A stretch of 64,000 nt of DNA from Truepera sp. Lineage in GTDB: Bacteria; Deinococcota; Deinococci; Deinococcales; Trueperaceae. Within the stretch, counting starts at the first letter, position 1. Every line of letters begins with the position of its first letter. Below, piece by piece: positions 1 to 8,475 of this stretch. Made by a program: the position numbers and the translations under genes. The stretch spans positions 280,390 through 344,389 of the forward strand of contig JAVSMU010000001.1 in assembly GCA_032027045.1 (NCBI GenBank), in the 5' to 3' direction. Below the pieces are notes generated by a model. That model made no database searches. It was given only the letters and a program-made list of their open reading frames with translations, and was not told where the DNA came from.

Positions 1-1
1 G

Positions 2-916
2 CTTTACGGCCGTGGCGCCGCCGACATGAAAGCAGGCGTCAGCGCCATCGTTTACGCCGTGCGGGCCCTGAAGGAAGCCGGCGCACGCCTGGCCGGCGAC
101 GTGCTGTTGGACTTCGTGATCGAGGAAGAGTGCACCGGCAACGGTGCGCTCGCCAGCCTGCGTCGTCGAGCCGGCCGCGCCAAGGCAGACGCCGCCATAA
201 TCCCCGAACCGTTCGGGCCGACGCAGCTCATCGCTCAGGTCGGCGTCTTGTGGGCGCGCATCGAGGTCAAGGGTGCAGCCGCGCACGTTCTGGGGGCCTC
301 GGGCCCGCAGGCCGTGAACGCGGTGCAGAAGGCCCGCATCGTCATCGACGCCATCAACGAGCTGGAGAGGAGTGCGAACTCCAGGCCCCGGCCCCCGCTG
401 TGGCGTGAGGTCGAGCACCCTCTGAACTACAACGTCGGTACCATCGTCGCGGGCGACTGGCCCTCTACGGTGCCGGCCCAGTGCACTCTCGAGGTACGCC
501 TCTCCATGTTCCCCGGCGAATCATCCCGCGAGGCCCGCGAGAGTTTCGCGACCGGCATCCGGCGAGCGTGCGCCCAGGACGCGTGGCTAAGAGAGCACCC
601 GCCCGAGGTCACGTTCTTCGCCTTCGACGCCGAGGGGTTCGAGTTGGGCGGTGACGAGGAGATCCTCACCACGCTGGGCCATGCCCACGAGAGCTTGGTC
701 GGCCGGCCGTTACAGCCGTACGTTTCGACCGCGACCACCGATGCGAGGTTCTATAACCTCTATCACGGAATCCCCGCCACGTGTTACGGACCGGTGGGGG
801 AGAACCTGCACGCGCCCGACGAGTGGGTCGACCTCGAGAGCGTGCGGGAGGTGACGCGGGTGCTGAGCGCGACCATCCTGGATTGGTGCGGTTCCGAGGG
901 CGCCGGAGCCCGTTAG
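2..916 (+). CDS. M20 family amidohydrolase (ArgE/DapE type), 5' partial
   Basis: The window opens inside this gene, because the frame is open from base 2 and reads LYGRGAADMKAG before the first ATG at 26. That string is the M20 motif whose Asp bridges the two catalytic metals. EEECTGNG follows about 45 residues later and carries the general-base Glu. HAPDEW near the C-terminus supplies a further metal-site His. M20 enzymes of this group hydrolyse N-acyl amino acids such as N-acetylornithine or N-succinyl-diaminopimelate. The lid domain lies roughly in the middle third. The exact substrate cannot be told from sequence. It converges on the aminotransferase, whose stop lies 41 bases away. The N-terminal part is outside the window. 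Confidence 0.8.
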   Translation, partial: LYGRGAADMKAGVSAIVYAVRALKEAGARLAGDVLLDFVIEEECTGNGALASLRRRAGRAKADAAIIPEPFGPTQLIAQVGVLWARIEVKGAAAHVLGASGPQAVNAVQKARIVIDAINELERSANSRPRPPLWREVEHPLNYNVGTIVAGDWPSTVPAQCTLEVRLSMFPGESSREARESFATGIRRACAQDAWLREHPPEVTFFAFDAEGFELGGDEEILTTLGHAHESLVGRPLQPYVSTATTDARFYNLYHGIPATCYGPVGENLHAPDEWVDLESVREVTRVLSATILDWCGSEGAGAR

Positions 917-957
917 GGTCGGTGCCTGCCGAGCGAGACTCTGAGCGAGTTGCCCGG

Positions 958-2310
958 TCAGGCCACCAGGCGGCGTTGCAGCGCCGCTACTGCGGTGCCC
1001 AAACGGTCCAGCAGCTCCGCCAGTTCCGGCCCGTCGATCGATAGCGGCGGGGCCACCAGGATGTGATCGCCGACGTTCCCGCCGCGGCTGCGTCTCGGAT
1101 AGACCAACAGTCCCTGTTCGCGCGCCAGCCCGGTCATCATTTGGTGTACGTCGAGCTCCGCTGGGAACGGTTCCATCGTCTCGGGGTCCGCCACGAACTC
1201 CAGCGCGGTGAGCAGGCCCAGGCCCCGTACGTCCCCGACTATCGAGTTGCCCGATTGGATGCCCTTGAGCCCGGCAACCAACTCGGCGCCCCGCACGCGG
1301 GCGTTCTCGACGAGCCCGTCCTCGGCCACGACCTCGAGGACGGCGTTACCAACCGCGCAGGCCAACGGGTTACCGGCGTAGGTATGTCCATGTGCGAAGC
1401 CGCCGCCAGCCACCACCGTGTCGGCGATCTCGCTGCGGCACACGATCGCTCCGAGCGGGATGTACCCCGCCCCGAGCCCCTTCGAGAGCGCCAGGATGTC
1501 GACCTCGGCACCGACGGGCTCATCGTTCTCCCAATGCTGATACGCGGAGAAGGCGCCGGTGCGGCCGATACCCGTCATCACTTCGTCGTAGATGATGAGG
1601 ATGCCATGACGCCTACACACCTCCGTGATGGCCCCCAGGTAACCCGGTGGCGGAACGAGCGCGCCGGTAGACGCGCCGCCCACCGGCTCCAGGATGAAGG
1701 CGGCCACCGTGTCCGGGCCCGCCTGCTGCACCACGCCTTCCAACTCGGCCGCACAGGCGGCCACATATGATTCTGGGTCCAGCATCCGGCCACCGGGGCC
1801 GGTCGGCGCCTGCACGTACAGGTGCGGAAGTGTGAGCGGCGTGAACGGGTCGTTGAGCGGGGCGTACCCCGTCACGCTCAAGGCACCCAGCGTCGAACCG
1901 TGATAGGAGGGGAAGCGGCTGATGATCTTGAAGCGTCCAACGTCGCCTTTGGCCAGGTGGTACTGGCGGGCGAGCTTCAGGGCGGCTTCCACCGATTCGG
2001 AGCCCCCCGACGTGTAGAAGACGCGGTTCAGCCCTTGACTGAGCTGGGTCACGAGCCGAGTCGCGAGCTGGTGGGCGGGCCGGTTCTCGAACTGCGTGCG
2101 GTAAGCGAAGGTGACCTTGCGAGCCTGACGTTCGAGCGCCGCCAGCACGCGCGGGTCGCCGTGCCCGATGGCCACCGCCACTGCGCCCGAGCAGCCGTCC
2201 AAGTAGCGCCTGCCGGCGGTGTCCCACATCCAGATGCCTTGTGCTCGCTCGACGGTGGGTAGCTCCAGGTGATCCTGATAGAACAGCAAGCCGCGGTCTT
2301 CCTGATGCAT
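958..2310 (-). CDS. class III (PLP) aminotransferase
   Basis: A 450-residue fold-type I aminotransferase of the ornithine/GABA/omega-amino-acid group. SKGLGAGY carries the PLP lysine at about residue 277. IYDEVMTGIGRTG carries the Asp that contacts the PLP pyridine nitrogen at about 242. TSGGSESVEAALK near residue 100 binds the phosphate. The ATG at 2310 is preferred; an in-frame TTG lies two codons upstream at 2316. It probably moves an amino group from a small amine or amino acid to pyruvate or 2-oxoglutarate. It is divergent from the amino-acid importer binding protein that starts at 2574, so it may act on the imported compound, but the substrate is unknown. Confidence 0.85.
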   Translation of the reverse strand: MHQEDRGLLFYQDHLELPTVERAQGIWMWDTAGRRYLDGCSGAVAVAIGHGDPRVLAALERQARKVTFAYRTQFENRPAHQLATRLVTQLSQGLNRVFYTSGGSESVEAALKLARQYHLAKGDVGRFKIISRFPSYHGSTLGALSVTGYAPLNDPFTPLTLPHLYVQAPTGPGGRMLDPESYVAACAAELEGVVQQAGPDTVAAFILEPVGGASTGALVPPPGYLGAITEVCRRHGILIIYDEVMTGIGRTGAFSAYQHWENDEPVGAEVDILALSKGLGAGYIPLGAIVCRSEIADTVVAGGGFAHGHTYAGNPLACAVGNAVLEVVAEDGLVENARVRGAELVAGLKGIQSGNSIVGDVRGLGLLTALEFVADPETMEPFPAELDVHQMMTGLAREQGLLVYPRRSRGGNVGDHILVAPPLSIDGPELAELLDRLGTAVAALQRRLVA

Positions 2311-2573
2311 GACCAACCCCGTTCAAGACTCAACCAGGCGAATCTACCACCGGCCCGGTCGGTGCCACTCCCTCATGGCCCCCGCCAGCCTCTTGGCGGA
2401 TGCGTGTTACCGTGCTGAATCCGGTTTCGGTCCTGTTGGTCAGGTCCTGAGGGCAAGTTCATCACGGCGGTACTCACCGTCTGAGTGAGGCGAGCCGCAC
2501 GCGTGCGCCGGAAGAGGTCTTGGGAGCTCGACAATCCATTCCCGGCCGCCAGACACCCATCATGGGAGGCAAG

Positions 2574-3365
2574 ATGATTCGCAAGAAGAACTTGTTCCGC
2601 TCCACGCTAGTGCTGCTCGGCGCACTGATACTCCTACCCGTTGCTCTTGCAGACCTGAGCGACATCCAGGCCAAGGGCACCGCAACCATCGCCATGTCGG
2701 GCGAGTACCCGCCGTTCTCCATGCCCGACGAGAACGGCGAGATGATAGGCATGGACGCCGACGTGGCTCGTGAGCTCGCCAAGCGCCTCGGGGTCGAGCC
2801 GATCCTGCAGCAGGCCGAGTTCTCCTCGATCATCGCCGGCATCCAGAGCGGCGCCTTCGACTTCTCGGTCGCGTCGCACTCCGTCACCGAGGAACGCAAG
2901 AAGGCCGTTACCTTCTCCGACATCCCCTACTACTACGGTGGCGGTCAGATGTTCATCCACAAGGACCTCGATTACACCAGCCTCGATGAGATGGCCGCCG
3001 ACAACGCCGTCATCGCCGTCGACCTGGGCGGCACCAACCAGCAGTACCTCGAGAGCGTGAACTACCCGCGCATCGACACGTACTCAGGTGTCCAGGACGA
3101 GCTCCTGGCAGTTGCCTCCGGCCGCGCGGCGGCCATCTTCACCAACCCCGTGGTCGGCTTCGAGGCGGTCAAGGCCGGACAGCCCATCAAGGCCATGCCC
3201 GGGCTGATCTTCGAGGAGAACGCCTACGTGCTCATGGCCAAGGGGTCCAGCGACCTCGAGGCCGCCATCAATCAGGCGCTACGTGACATGCGTGCCGACG
3301 GCACGCTGCTCGAGATAAGCATGAAGTGGATCGGCGGCGACATCGTCACGCCACCCAGTGAGTGA
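2574..3365 (+). CDS. polar amino-acid ABC transporter substrate-binding protein
   Basis: A periplasmic binding protein of the SBP family 3, 263 residues. The start is set at ATG 2574, because GGGAGG at 2564-2569 sits four bases before it and the product then begins MIRKKNLFRS, a basic n-region followed by a hydrophobic core and cleavage near ALA-DL. The longer reading from 2520 would put 18 polar residues before the signal. GEYPPFSMPDENGE and the alternating D/G-rich lobes are typical of arginine, glutamine or cystine binders. It is followed after a hairpin (3391-3418) by its permease. No ATPase gene is next to the pair. Ligand unknown. Confidence 0.87.
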   Translation: MIRKKNLFRSTLVLLGALILLPVALADLSDIQAKGTATIAMSGEYPPFSMPDENGEMIGMDADVARELAKRLGVEPILQQAEFSSIIAGIQSGAFDFSVASHSVTEERKKAVTFSDIPYYYGGGQMFIHKDLDYTSLDEMAADNAVIAVDLGGTNQQYLESVNYPRIDTYSGVQDELLAVASGRAAAIFTNPVVGFEAVKAGQPIKAMPGLIFEENAYVLMAKGSSDLEAAINQALRDMRADGTLLEISMKWIGGDIVTPPSE

Positions 3366-3390
3366 AGCGCCCCTGATCGACCGCTAAGCC

Positions 3391-3418
3391 CGTGCGGCCG
3401 GTGCAGGCCGGCCGCACG
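3391..3418 (+). terminator. intercistronic hairpin after the binding-protein gene
   Basis: An 11-bp perfect stem (CGTGCGGCCGG / CCGGCCGCACG) with loop TGCAGG, followed by CCTTTCGCTATT. It lies between the binding-protein stop and the permease start. Such hairpins usually cause partial termination or protect the upstream mRNA, so that binding protein exceeds permease. The T run is weak, so attenuation is more likely than full stop. Confidence 0.65.
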
Positions 3419-3456
3419 CCTTTCGCTATTCGCCTCGAACCCTAACGGGAGGCTGG

Positions 3457-4137
3457 ATGTTCGAGTACCTGGCGAGTATCTTCACTCCGGCAACGCTGCG
3501 TGCCCTCTGGAAGGGCATGACGGTCACCATCTCGATAACTGCCTTCTCCGGAACGGCCGGGCTCGTGCTCGGCTTGCTCGCCGCGTTGGGGCGCATGTCG
3601 GGAGCCCGCGTACTGCGGATCCTGGCGCTCGTCTATATCGAGTTCTTCCGGGGCACGCCGCTACTGGTGCAGCTGTTCATCATCTATTTCGGCCTGCCCT
3701 CGCTGCCGTTCATCAGGCCACTACCGGCCTACTGGGCGGGCGCGATCGGCCTCACCTTGTACGTTGGGGCCTACTACGCGGAGATCATCCGCGGCGCCTT
3801 CAACGCCGTGCCGCACGGCCAGACGGAGGCCGCCAGGGCGTTGGGACTCAAACCCTGGGCAACGTACCGTCACGTGCTCGTGCCGCAGGCGACGCGCCTG
3901 GCCGTGCCGGCGCTCGGGAACCAGTTCATCTCACTGATCAAGGACTCCACGCTCGTCTCGGTGATAACGGTCAGCGAGCTGCTGCTCGCCGGGCGGAACG
4001 TCATCTCCCGCACCTTTCAGCCGATGACGGTGTACCTTGCCATCGCGCTCGTCTACCTGGTCCTTAGCAACATCTCCGCGGTCGCGCTGCGGTACGTGGA
4101 GTACCGCTTCGAGAGGCCGTATCGCCGGGCACGTTGA
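3457..4137 (+). CDS. polar amino-acid ABC transporter permease (HisM/GlnP type)
   Basis: A 226-residue inner-membrane permease with about five hydrophobic segments. The EAA loop reads EAARALGLKPWATYRHVLVPQ and is followed by LGNQFISLIKDSTLVSVI, a signature of the amino-acid (HAAT) class. EFFRGTPLLVQLF near the N-terminal third is also diagnostic. GGGAGG at 3447-3452 precedes the ATG. It pairs with the upstream binding protein and probably works as a homodimer. The ATPase must be encoded elsewhere. It converges with the BKACE gene, with only 15 bases between the two stops. Confidence 0.9.
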   Translation: MFEYLASIFTPATLRALWKGMTVTISITAFSGTAGLVLGLLAALGRMSGARVLRILALVYIEFFRGTPLLVQLFIIYFGLPSLPFIRPLPAYWAGAIGLTLYVGAYYAEIIRGAFNAVPHGQTEAARALGLKPWATYRHVLVPQATRLAVPALGNQFISLIKDSTLVSVITVSELLLAGRNVISRTFQPMTVYLAIALVYLVLSNISAVALRYVEYRFERPYRRAR

Positions 4138-4152
4138 GCTAAGCCTTCGGAG

Positions 4153-5091
4153 TCAGAAGCCGACGTTGTCCGTGCCCTTCAGTTCCAGCATCCGGCGCGT
4201 TTCGGCCGGCGTGGCAGGTTGTAACCCCAACTCCTCCAAGATGCTGCGTATCTTCCTTACGAGCGCCGCGTTGTCGGGTGCCAGCACCCCGCGGCTCAGG
4301 TAGAGGTTGTCCTCGAGGCCGACCCTCACGTTGCCGCCCATGGCGGCCGCCTGCGTCGTGAACGGGATCTGGTGGCGACCCGCAGCCAGCACCGACCAGT
4401 AGTAGGCGTCTCCGAACAGCTTGTCTGCAGTCCGCTTCATGAACATGAGGTTCTCGGGATCGGGCCCTATGCCGCCCAGCACCCCGAAGATCGTCTGGAC
4501 GAAGAACGGCGGCTCGAGCACCCCCTCGTCGATGAGGTGCGCCAGGTTGTAGAGGTGGCCCACGTCGTAACACTCCAGCTCGAAGCGCACCCCCTCGCCC
4601 TTGCCGAGCTTCTCGACCAGGTAACGGATGTCGCGGAACGTGTTGCGGAAGATGAAGTCGTCGCTCTGTTCCAGGAACGGCACCTCCCACTCCTGCTGCC
4701 AGCGCGTCTCACGCCGGGCGAGCGGGTAGATGGCGAAGTTCATCGAGCCCAGGTTGAGGGAGCACATCTCGGGACTGGCCCGCAGCGGGGGCGCCAACCG
4801 TTGCTCGACGGTCATGTTCTGGCCGCCACCCGTGGTTATGTTCACGATGCCGTCCGTGGCGGCCTTGATGACGGGCAGGAACTCCATGAACAGCTCGGGG
4901 TCCGGGCTCGGCACGCCCGTTCGCGGGTCCCGCGCATGCAGGTGCACTATTGCCGCGCCCGCATGAATGGCGTCGATGCTCTGGCGGGCGATCTCGGCGG
5001 GCGTCACGGGCAGGCCCGGCGACATGCTCGGGGTGTGGATGCCACCGGTGACGGCGCAACTGATGATGACTCTGTCCTGACGTCGGGCCAT
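4153..5091 (-). CDS. beta-keto acid cleavage enzyme (BKACE, DUF849)
   Basis: A 312-residue TIM-barrel zinc enzyme of the 3-keto-5-aminohexanoate cleavage family. The N-terminal ISCAVTGGIHTPSMSP and VHLHARD motifs supply the family's metal-binding histidines, and GLEDN near residue 253 supplies the Glu ligand. These enzymes condense a beta-keto acid with acetyl-CoA and release acetoacetate and a new CoA ester. The side-chain substrate varies widely and cannot be assigned here. It is last in a minus-strand run (regulator, deaminase, aldehyde dehydrogenase, aldo/keto reductase, BKACE) with 38 bases to its neighbour, so it is probably co-transcribed with hydroxyproline genes, which is unusual. 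Confidence 0.85.
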   Translation of the reverse strand: MARRQDRVIISCAVTGGIHTPSMSPGLPVTPAEIARQSIDAIHAGAAIVHLHARDPRTGVPSPDPELFMEFLPVIKAATDGIVNITTGGGQNMTVEQRLAPPLRASPEMCSLNLGSMNFAIYPLARRETRWQQEWEVPFLEQSDDFIFRNTFRDIRYLVEKLGKGEGVRFELECYDVGHLYNLAHLIDEGVLEPPFFVQTIFGVLGGIGPDPENLMFMKRTADKLFGDAYYWSVLAAGRHQIPFTTQAAAMGGNVRVGLEDNLYLSRGVLAPDNAALVRKIRSILEELGLQPATPAETRRMLELKGTDNVGF

Positions 5092-5129
5092 GGTGGGCCT
5101 CCCGGGCTGGGTTCGTTGCGGGCTCGAGG

Positions 5130-6068
5130 CTAGGGGTCGAAGCCGTAGGAGCTCAGCAGCGCGTCGACCGTCGCCCGCTCGTCGGTCGTCAGGCTCCAGT
5201 CTGCCGTTCGGGCGTTGCGCTGCACCTGTTCGGCGCTGGTGGCGCCCGCGATGACGCTGGCAACGGTGGGCTCGGCCAGTAGCCAGGCGAACGCCAGGTC
5301 CAGGAGTTCGCGGCCGCGGTCGGCGGCGAACGCCACCAGGTCCTCGATCAGGTCCAGGGTGCCCGGCGTGAGGTGCTTTTCCCAGTGCTCGTTACCGGTT
5401 ACGCGCGTGCCCGCCGGCAGCGGCAGGCCACGGCGGTACTTGCCGGTCAGGATGCCGCTGAACAGCGGGAAGTAGGGCAGGAAGGCCACGCCCAGGCGGC
5501 GGCACGTTGCCAGGACCCCGGCCTCGGGCTCGCGCCGCAGCATCGAGTACTCGTTCTGCACGCTCACGAAGCGGGGCCAACCGTGCTGCCGCGAGATCGC
5601 CTCGGCCTCCTCCAGCTGCTGGGTGCTGAAGTTCGAGCAGCCGATCTCACGCACCAGGCCCGCGGTTACCGCCTCGGCGAGGGCGCCGAGCGTGTCGGCC
5701 AGCGGGACCTCTCGGTCGGGTTTGTGGAGCTGGTAGAGGTCGACGTGGTCCATCCGGAGCCGCTTGAGGCTCGCCTCTAGCGCGCTCCGCACGTATTCCG
5801 GGCGGGCCCCACCGGCCTGCTCGACGCCCTTGTTCCCGAACTTGGTGGCTAGGACCACCTCGTCGCGCCGGCCCTGAAGCACGGTCCCGAGGAACGACTC
5901 GCTGAGCGCGTCACCGTAGGTGTCGGCGGTGTCCAGGAACGTTATGCCCGCCGCGATGGCGGCATCGACGACGTTCTTGGTGGCCGCCTCGTCGAGGCGG
6001 CGCCCGAAGTTGTTGCAACCGAGGCCGACGACAGAGACGGCGAGGGAGCCGATCTTGCGACTATCCAT
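5130..6068 (-). CDS. aldo/keto reductase
   Basis: A 312-residue NAD(P)H-dependent (beta/alpha)8 reductase of the AKR superfamily. The catalytic tetrad can be seen: DTADTYG (Asp and Tyr), VLATKFG (Lys) and YQLHKPD (His). IGCSNFS follows, as usual. It reduces an aldehyde or ketone to an alcohol, or works in reverse. It lies 18 bases downstream of the aldehyde dehydrogenase stop and 38 upstream of BKACE, so it looks like part of the same operon. Its physiological substrate is unknown. A role in hydroxyproline breakdown is not required by the known pathway. Confidence 0.85.
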   Translation of the reverse strand: MDSRKIGSLAVSVVGLGCNNFGRRLDEAATKNVVDAAIAAGITFLDTADTYGDALSESFLGTVLQGRRDEVVLATKFGNKGVEQAGGARPEYVRSALEASLKRLRMDHVDLYQLHKPDREVPLADTLGALAEAVTAGLVREIGCSNFSTQQLEEAEAISRQHGWPRFVSVQNEYSMLRREPEAGVLATCRRLGVAFLPYFPLFSGILTGKYRRGLPLPAGTRVTGNEHWEKHLTPGTLDLIEDLVAFAADRGRELLDLAFAWLLAEPTVASVIAGATSAEQVQRNARTADWSLTTDERATVDALLSSYGFDP

Positions 6069-6086
6069 GAGTCAAGTGTGCCATGC

Positions 6087-7565
6087 TCAGCGCCGCAGCG
6101 GGGGCGGGAGCAGCTCGGGCGGGAAGTTCTGGTAAGCCACGAGCCGCGTGAAGCGGTCGATGGCGCGGGTGCCTACCGAGGTGCTGCGGCCGTCGGACGT
6201 GGCGGGGTAGGGGCCGCCGTGGACCATCGCGGGCCCTACCTCGACGCCCGTGGGGAACTGGTTGAGGATCAGTCGACCGGCCTTGTCGGCGAGGGCGTGC
6301 ACCAGCGGCGCAATGCCGGGGAGCTCGTCGACCTCCGCATGGAGAGTGGCGGTCAGCTGCCCTTCCAGGGCGCCGACGAAAGCGAGCAGCTCGGCGAGCG
6401 TGCGGTAACGCAGGATCAGAGTGCTGGGTCCGAAGACCTCGCTCAGGAGTCGGGGCTCGGTGACGGCGGCCTGCACCTCGGCCTCCCAGAGGGTCGGTGT
6501 TCCGCTGGTGGCCGTAGGCTGCGGGCTCACCCCGCGCGCCACCTCGCGACCGCCGGCCGCGGCCAGTTCGGCAAGGCCCTGCCCGTAACGCTCGCAGACG
6601 CCCCGGCTGAGCATGACGCCGGCTTCGGCCTTTTCGGTCAGCGCGGCCAGGCGCGCCACCAGGCGGTCGCCGGCGGGTCCTTGTGGCACCAGCGTGACGC
6701 CGGGATTGGTGCAGAACTGCCCCACCCCGAGAGTGAACGAGGCGAAGAGCCCGTCGGCGATGGCGTCACCGCGCGCCGCCAGCGCGCCCTCCAGCAAGAA
6801 CACGGGGTTCACGCTGCCCATCTCGGCGTACACGGGGATGGGCACGGGCCTGGCGGCCGCGAGTCGCATGAGCGCCTCGCCCGCCGCCCGCGACCCGGTG
6901 AAGCCCACCGCGCTGATCTCGGGGCGCTCGACGAGCGCCTGCCCCATCTCGGTGCCGGGCTCGAGGACGAGGCCGAAGAGGCCGTCCGGCATGCCCGTGG
7001 CGCGCGCGGCGGCCATGATGATGTCGGCGACGAGCTTTGACGTGCCCGGGTGGGAGGGATGAGCCTTGGCTATGACGGGGCAGCCGGCGGCCAGCGCCGA
7101 AGCGGTGTCGCCTCCAGCCACTGAGAACGCCAGGGGGAAGTTGCTCGCGCCGAACACCGCCACCGGCCCCAGCGGGCGCTTCAGGGAACGGACGTCCGGC
7201 TTGGGCGCGCCTTCGCGGCCGGCGTCTCCCGGCTCGACGCGCGCGTCGAGCCAGCCGTCACCCTCGATCAGGTCGGCGAACATGCGCAGCTGGTTGCTGG
7301 TGCGGTTGACCTCTCCCCGTAGGCGCGCCTCGGGCAGTCCCGTCTCGGCCGCGGCGCGCGGCACGATGGCGTCTGCGTCCGCCTCGAGCCCGGCGGCGAT
7401 GGCGACGAGGAACCTCGCCCGATCCGCGCCCGGCAGCCGCGAGTACGGGCCGAACGCGGCCTTGGCGGCAGCCGCGAGGCCCGCCAGTCCCGCGGGGGTG
7501 GTGGTCTCGAAATCGCCCGGCAGGCTGTGACCCGTGCGGGGCTCGACTGCCCGGAAGTGGCTCAT
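6087..7565 (-). CDS. alpha-ketoglutarate semialdehyde dehydrogenase
   Basis: A 492-residue NAD(P)+ aldehyde dehydrogenase. GQFCTNPG holds the catalytic Cys at 285 and YAEMGSVNP the general-base Glu at 248; this pair of strings is typical of 2,5-dioxopentanoate dehydrogenases. FGASNFPLAFSVAGGDTASA is the cofactor region. The start MSHF is chosen because its ATG (7563-7565) overlaps the TGA of the deaminase gene, a translational-coupling arrangement; the open frame runs much further upstream but that part is a shadow of the deaminase gene. In hydroxyproline catabolism it oxidises the deaminase product to 2-oxoglutarate. Confidence in the pathway comes mainly from gene context. Confidence 0.88.
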   Translation of the reverse strand: MSHFRAVEPRTGHSLPGDFETTTPAGLAGLAAAAKAAFGPYSRLPGADRARFLVAIAAGLEADADAIVPRAAAETGLPEARLRGEVNRTSNQLRMFADLIEGDGWLDARVEPGDAGREGAPKPDVRSLKRPLGPVAVFGASNFPLAFSVAGGDTASALAAGCPVIAKAHPSHPGTSKLVADIIMAAARATGMPDGLFGLVLEPGTEMGQALVERPEISAVGFTGSRAAGEALMRLAAARPVPIPVYAEMGSVNPVFLLEGALAARGDAIADGLFASFTLGVGQFCTNPGVTLVPQGPAGDRLVARLAALTEKAEAGVMLSRGVCERYGQGLAELAAAGGREVARGVSPQPTATSGTPTLWEAEVQAAVTEPRLLSEVFGPSTLILRYRTLAELLAFVGALEGQLTATLHAEVDELPGIAPLVHALADKAGRLILNQFPTGVEVGPAMVHGGPYPATSDGRSTSVGTRAIDRFTRLVAYQNFPPELLPPPLRR

Positions 7566-8473
7566 GACCATGCCGCCGGGTCGGGCCGACTGGCGAAGCC
7601 CGCTTCGATGGTGCGCATGACGGCCGCGAGCTCGGCGCCTTGGAGCGCGTAGCGCGGGGCGCGCACGCGGGAGCTTCCCCAGCCGGCGTACTCGACGGCC
7701 AGCTTGATCATCTGCACGAACTTCGTGCCGATGTCTAGGCGCAACAGGGGGAGGAACCAGGAGTAGAGTTCGAACGCCTCCTCGTCGCGCCCGGCGCGGG
7801 CCAGTTCGAACAGGCGCACCGACTCGGCCGGCATGGCGTTCACCAGGCCCGCGATCCAACCCACGGCCCCGGCGCCGATGGCCTCGACGATGAGGTCGTC
7901 GACGCCGATCAGGATCTTGAAGTCCTCGCCCATCAGGGTGCGCAGCCAGGTGATGCGCCTGAGGTCGGCGCTCGATTCCTTGATGGCCTGCAGGTGCGGG
8001 TACTCGGCGGCGAGCTCGGCCACCTGCGGGGGCAGGAAGTCCGTCTTGTAGGCGAGGGGGTTGTTGTAGAGCATGCACGGTAGGTCGGTTGCGGCGAGGA
8101 CCTCGCTGACATGCCCCTTCATCTCGCGCCAGTCGCTCGAGTAGACGTACGGCGGCAGGACCATGAAGCCGCTGGCGCCGGCGGCTTGAGCGTCTCGCGC
8201 GAAGCGCGCAGCCTCAGCCGTGCTGAGCGAAGCAACCATGGGGATGACGGGCGCCTTGCCACGGAGCGCCTCGGCCAGGCCGGCGACCGTCTCGAGCTTC
8301 TCGGAGTAGGTCAGGGTGGCCGCCTCGCCGAGCGACCCGAACGGCACGATGCCCGTGCAGCCGGCGGCGACCATCCAGTTGGCGTGCTCGGCCTGCAAGG
8401 CGTGGTCGATGCCGAGGTCCTCGTTGAAGGGGGTCGTAATGGCTGGTATGATGCCTTCGAAGTTCACCTGCAT
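7562..8473 (-). CDS. DHDPS-family lyase, likely 1-pyrroline-4-hydroxy-2-carboxylate deaminase
   Basis: A 303-residue TIM barrel of the DapA/NAL superfamily. The Schiff-base Lys is in AIKESS at residue 165 and the family Tyr is in YNNP at 136. The ATG at 8473 is preferred: GGGAG lies six bases upstream, though an in-frame TTG at 8479 overlaps the regulator stop. DapA homologues also include sugar-acid lyases, but the next gene makes 2-oxoglutarate from its semialdehyde, and the divergent epimerase and oxidase complete the hydroxyproline route. The deamination of cyclic pyrroline hydroxycarboxylate to alpha-ketoglutarate semialdehyde is therefore the best call. KDG-type dehydratase activity is the main alternative. 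Confidence 0.78.
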   Translation of the reverse strand: MQVNFEGIIPAITTPFNEDLGIDHALQAEHANWMVAAGCTGIVPFGSLGEAATLTYSEKLETVAGLAEALRGKAPVIPMVASLSTAEAARFARDAQAAGASGFMVLPPYVYSSDWREMKGHVSEVLAATDLPCMLYNNPLAYKTDFLPPQVAELAAEYPHLQAIKESSADLRRITWLRTLMGEDFKILIGVDDLIVEAIGAGAVGWIAGLVNAMPAESVRLFELARAGRDEEAFELYSWFLPLLRLDIGTKFVQMIKLAVEYAGWGSSRVRAPRYALQGAELAAVMRTIEAGFASRPDPAAWS

Positions 8474-8475
8474 GC

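Noticed and set aside
6087-8078. 663-residue single protein
   Set aside because: The first 170 or so residues are a shadow of the deaminase gene in another frame; the dehydrogenase starts at 7565.
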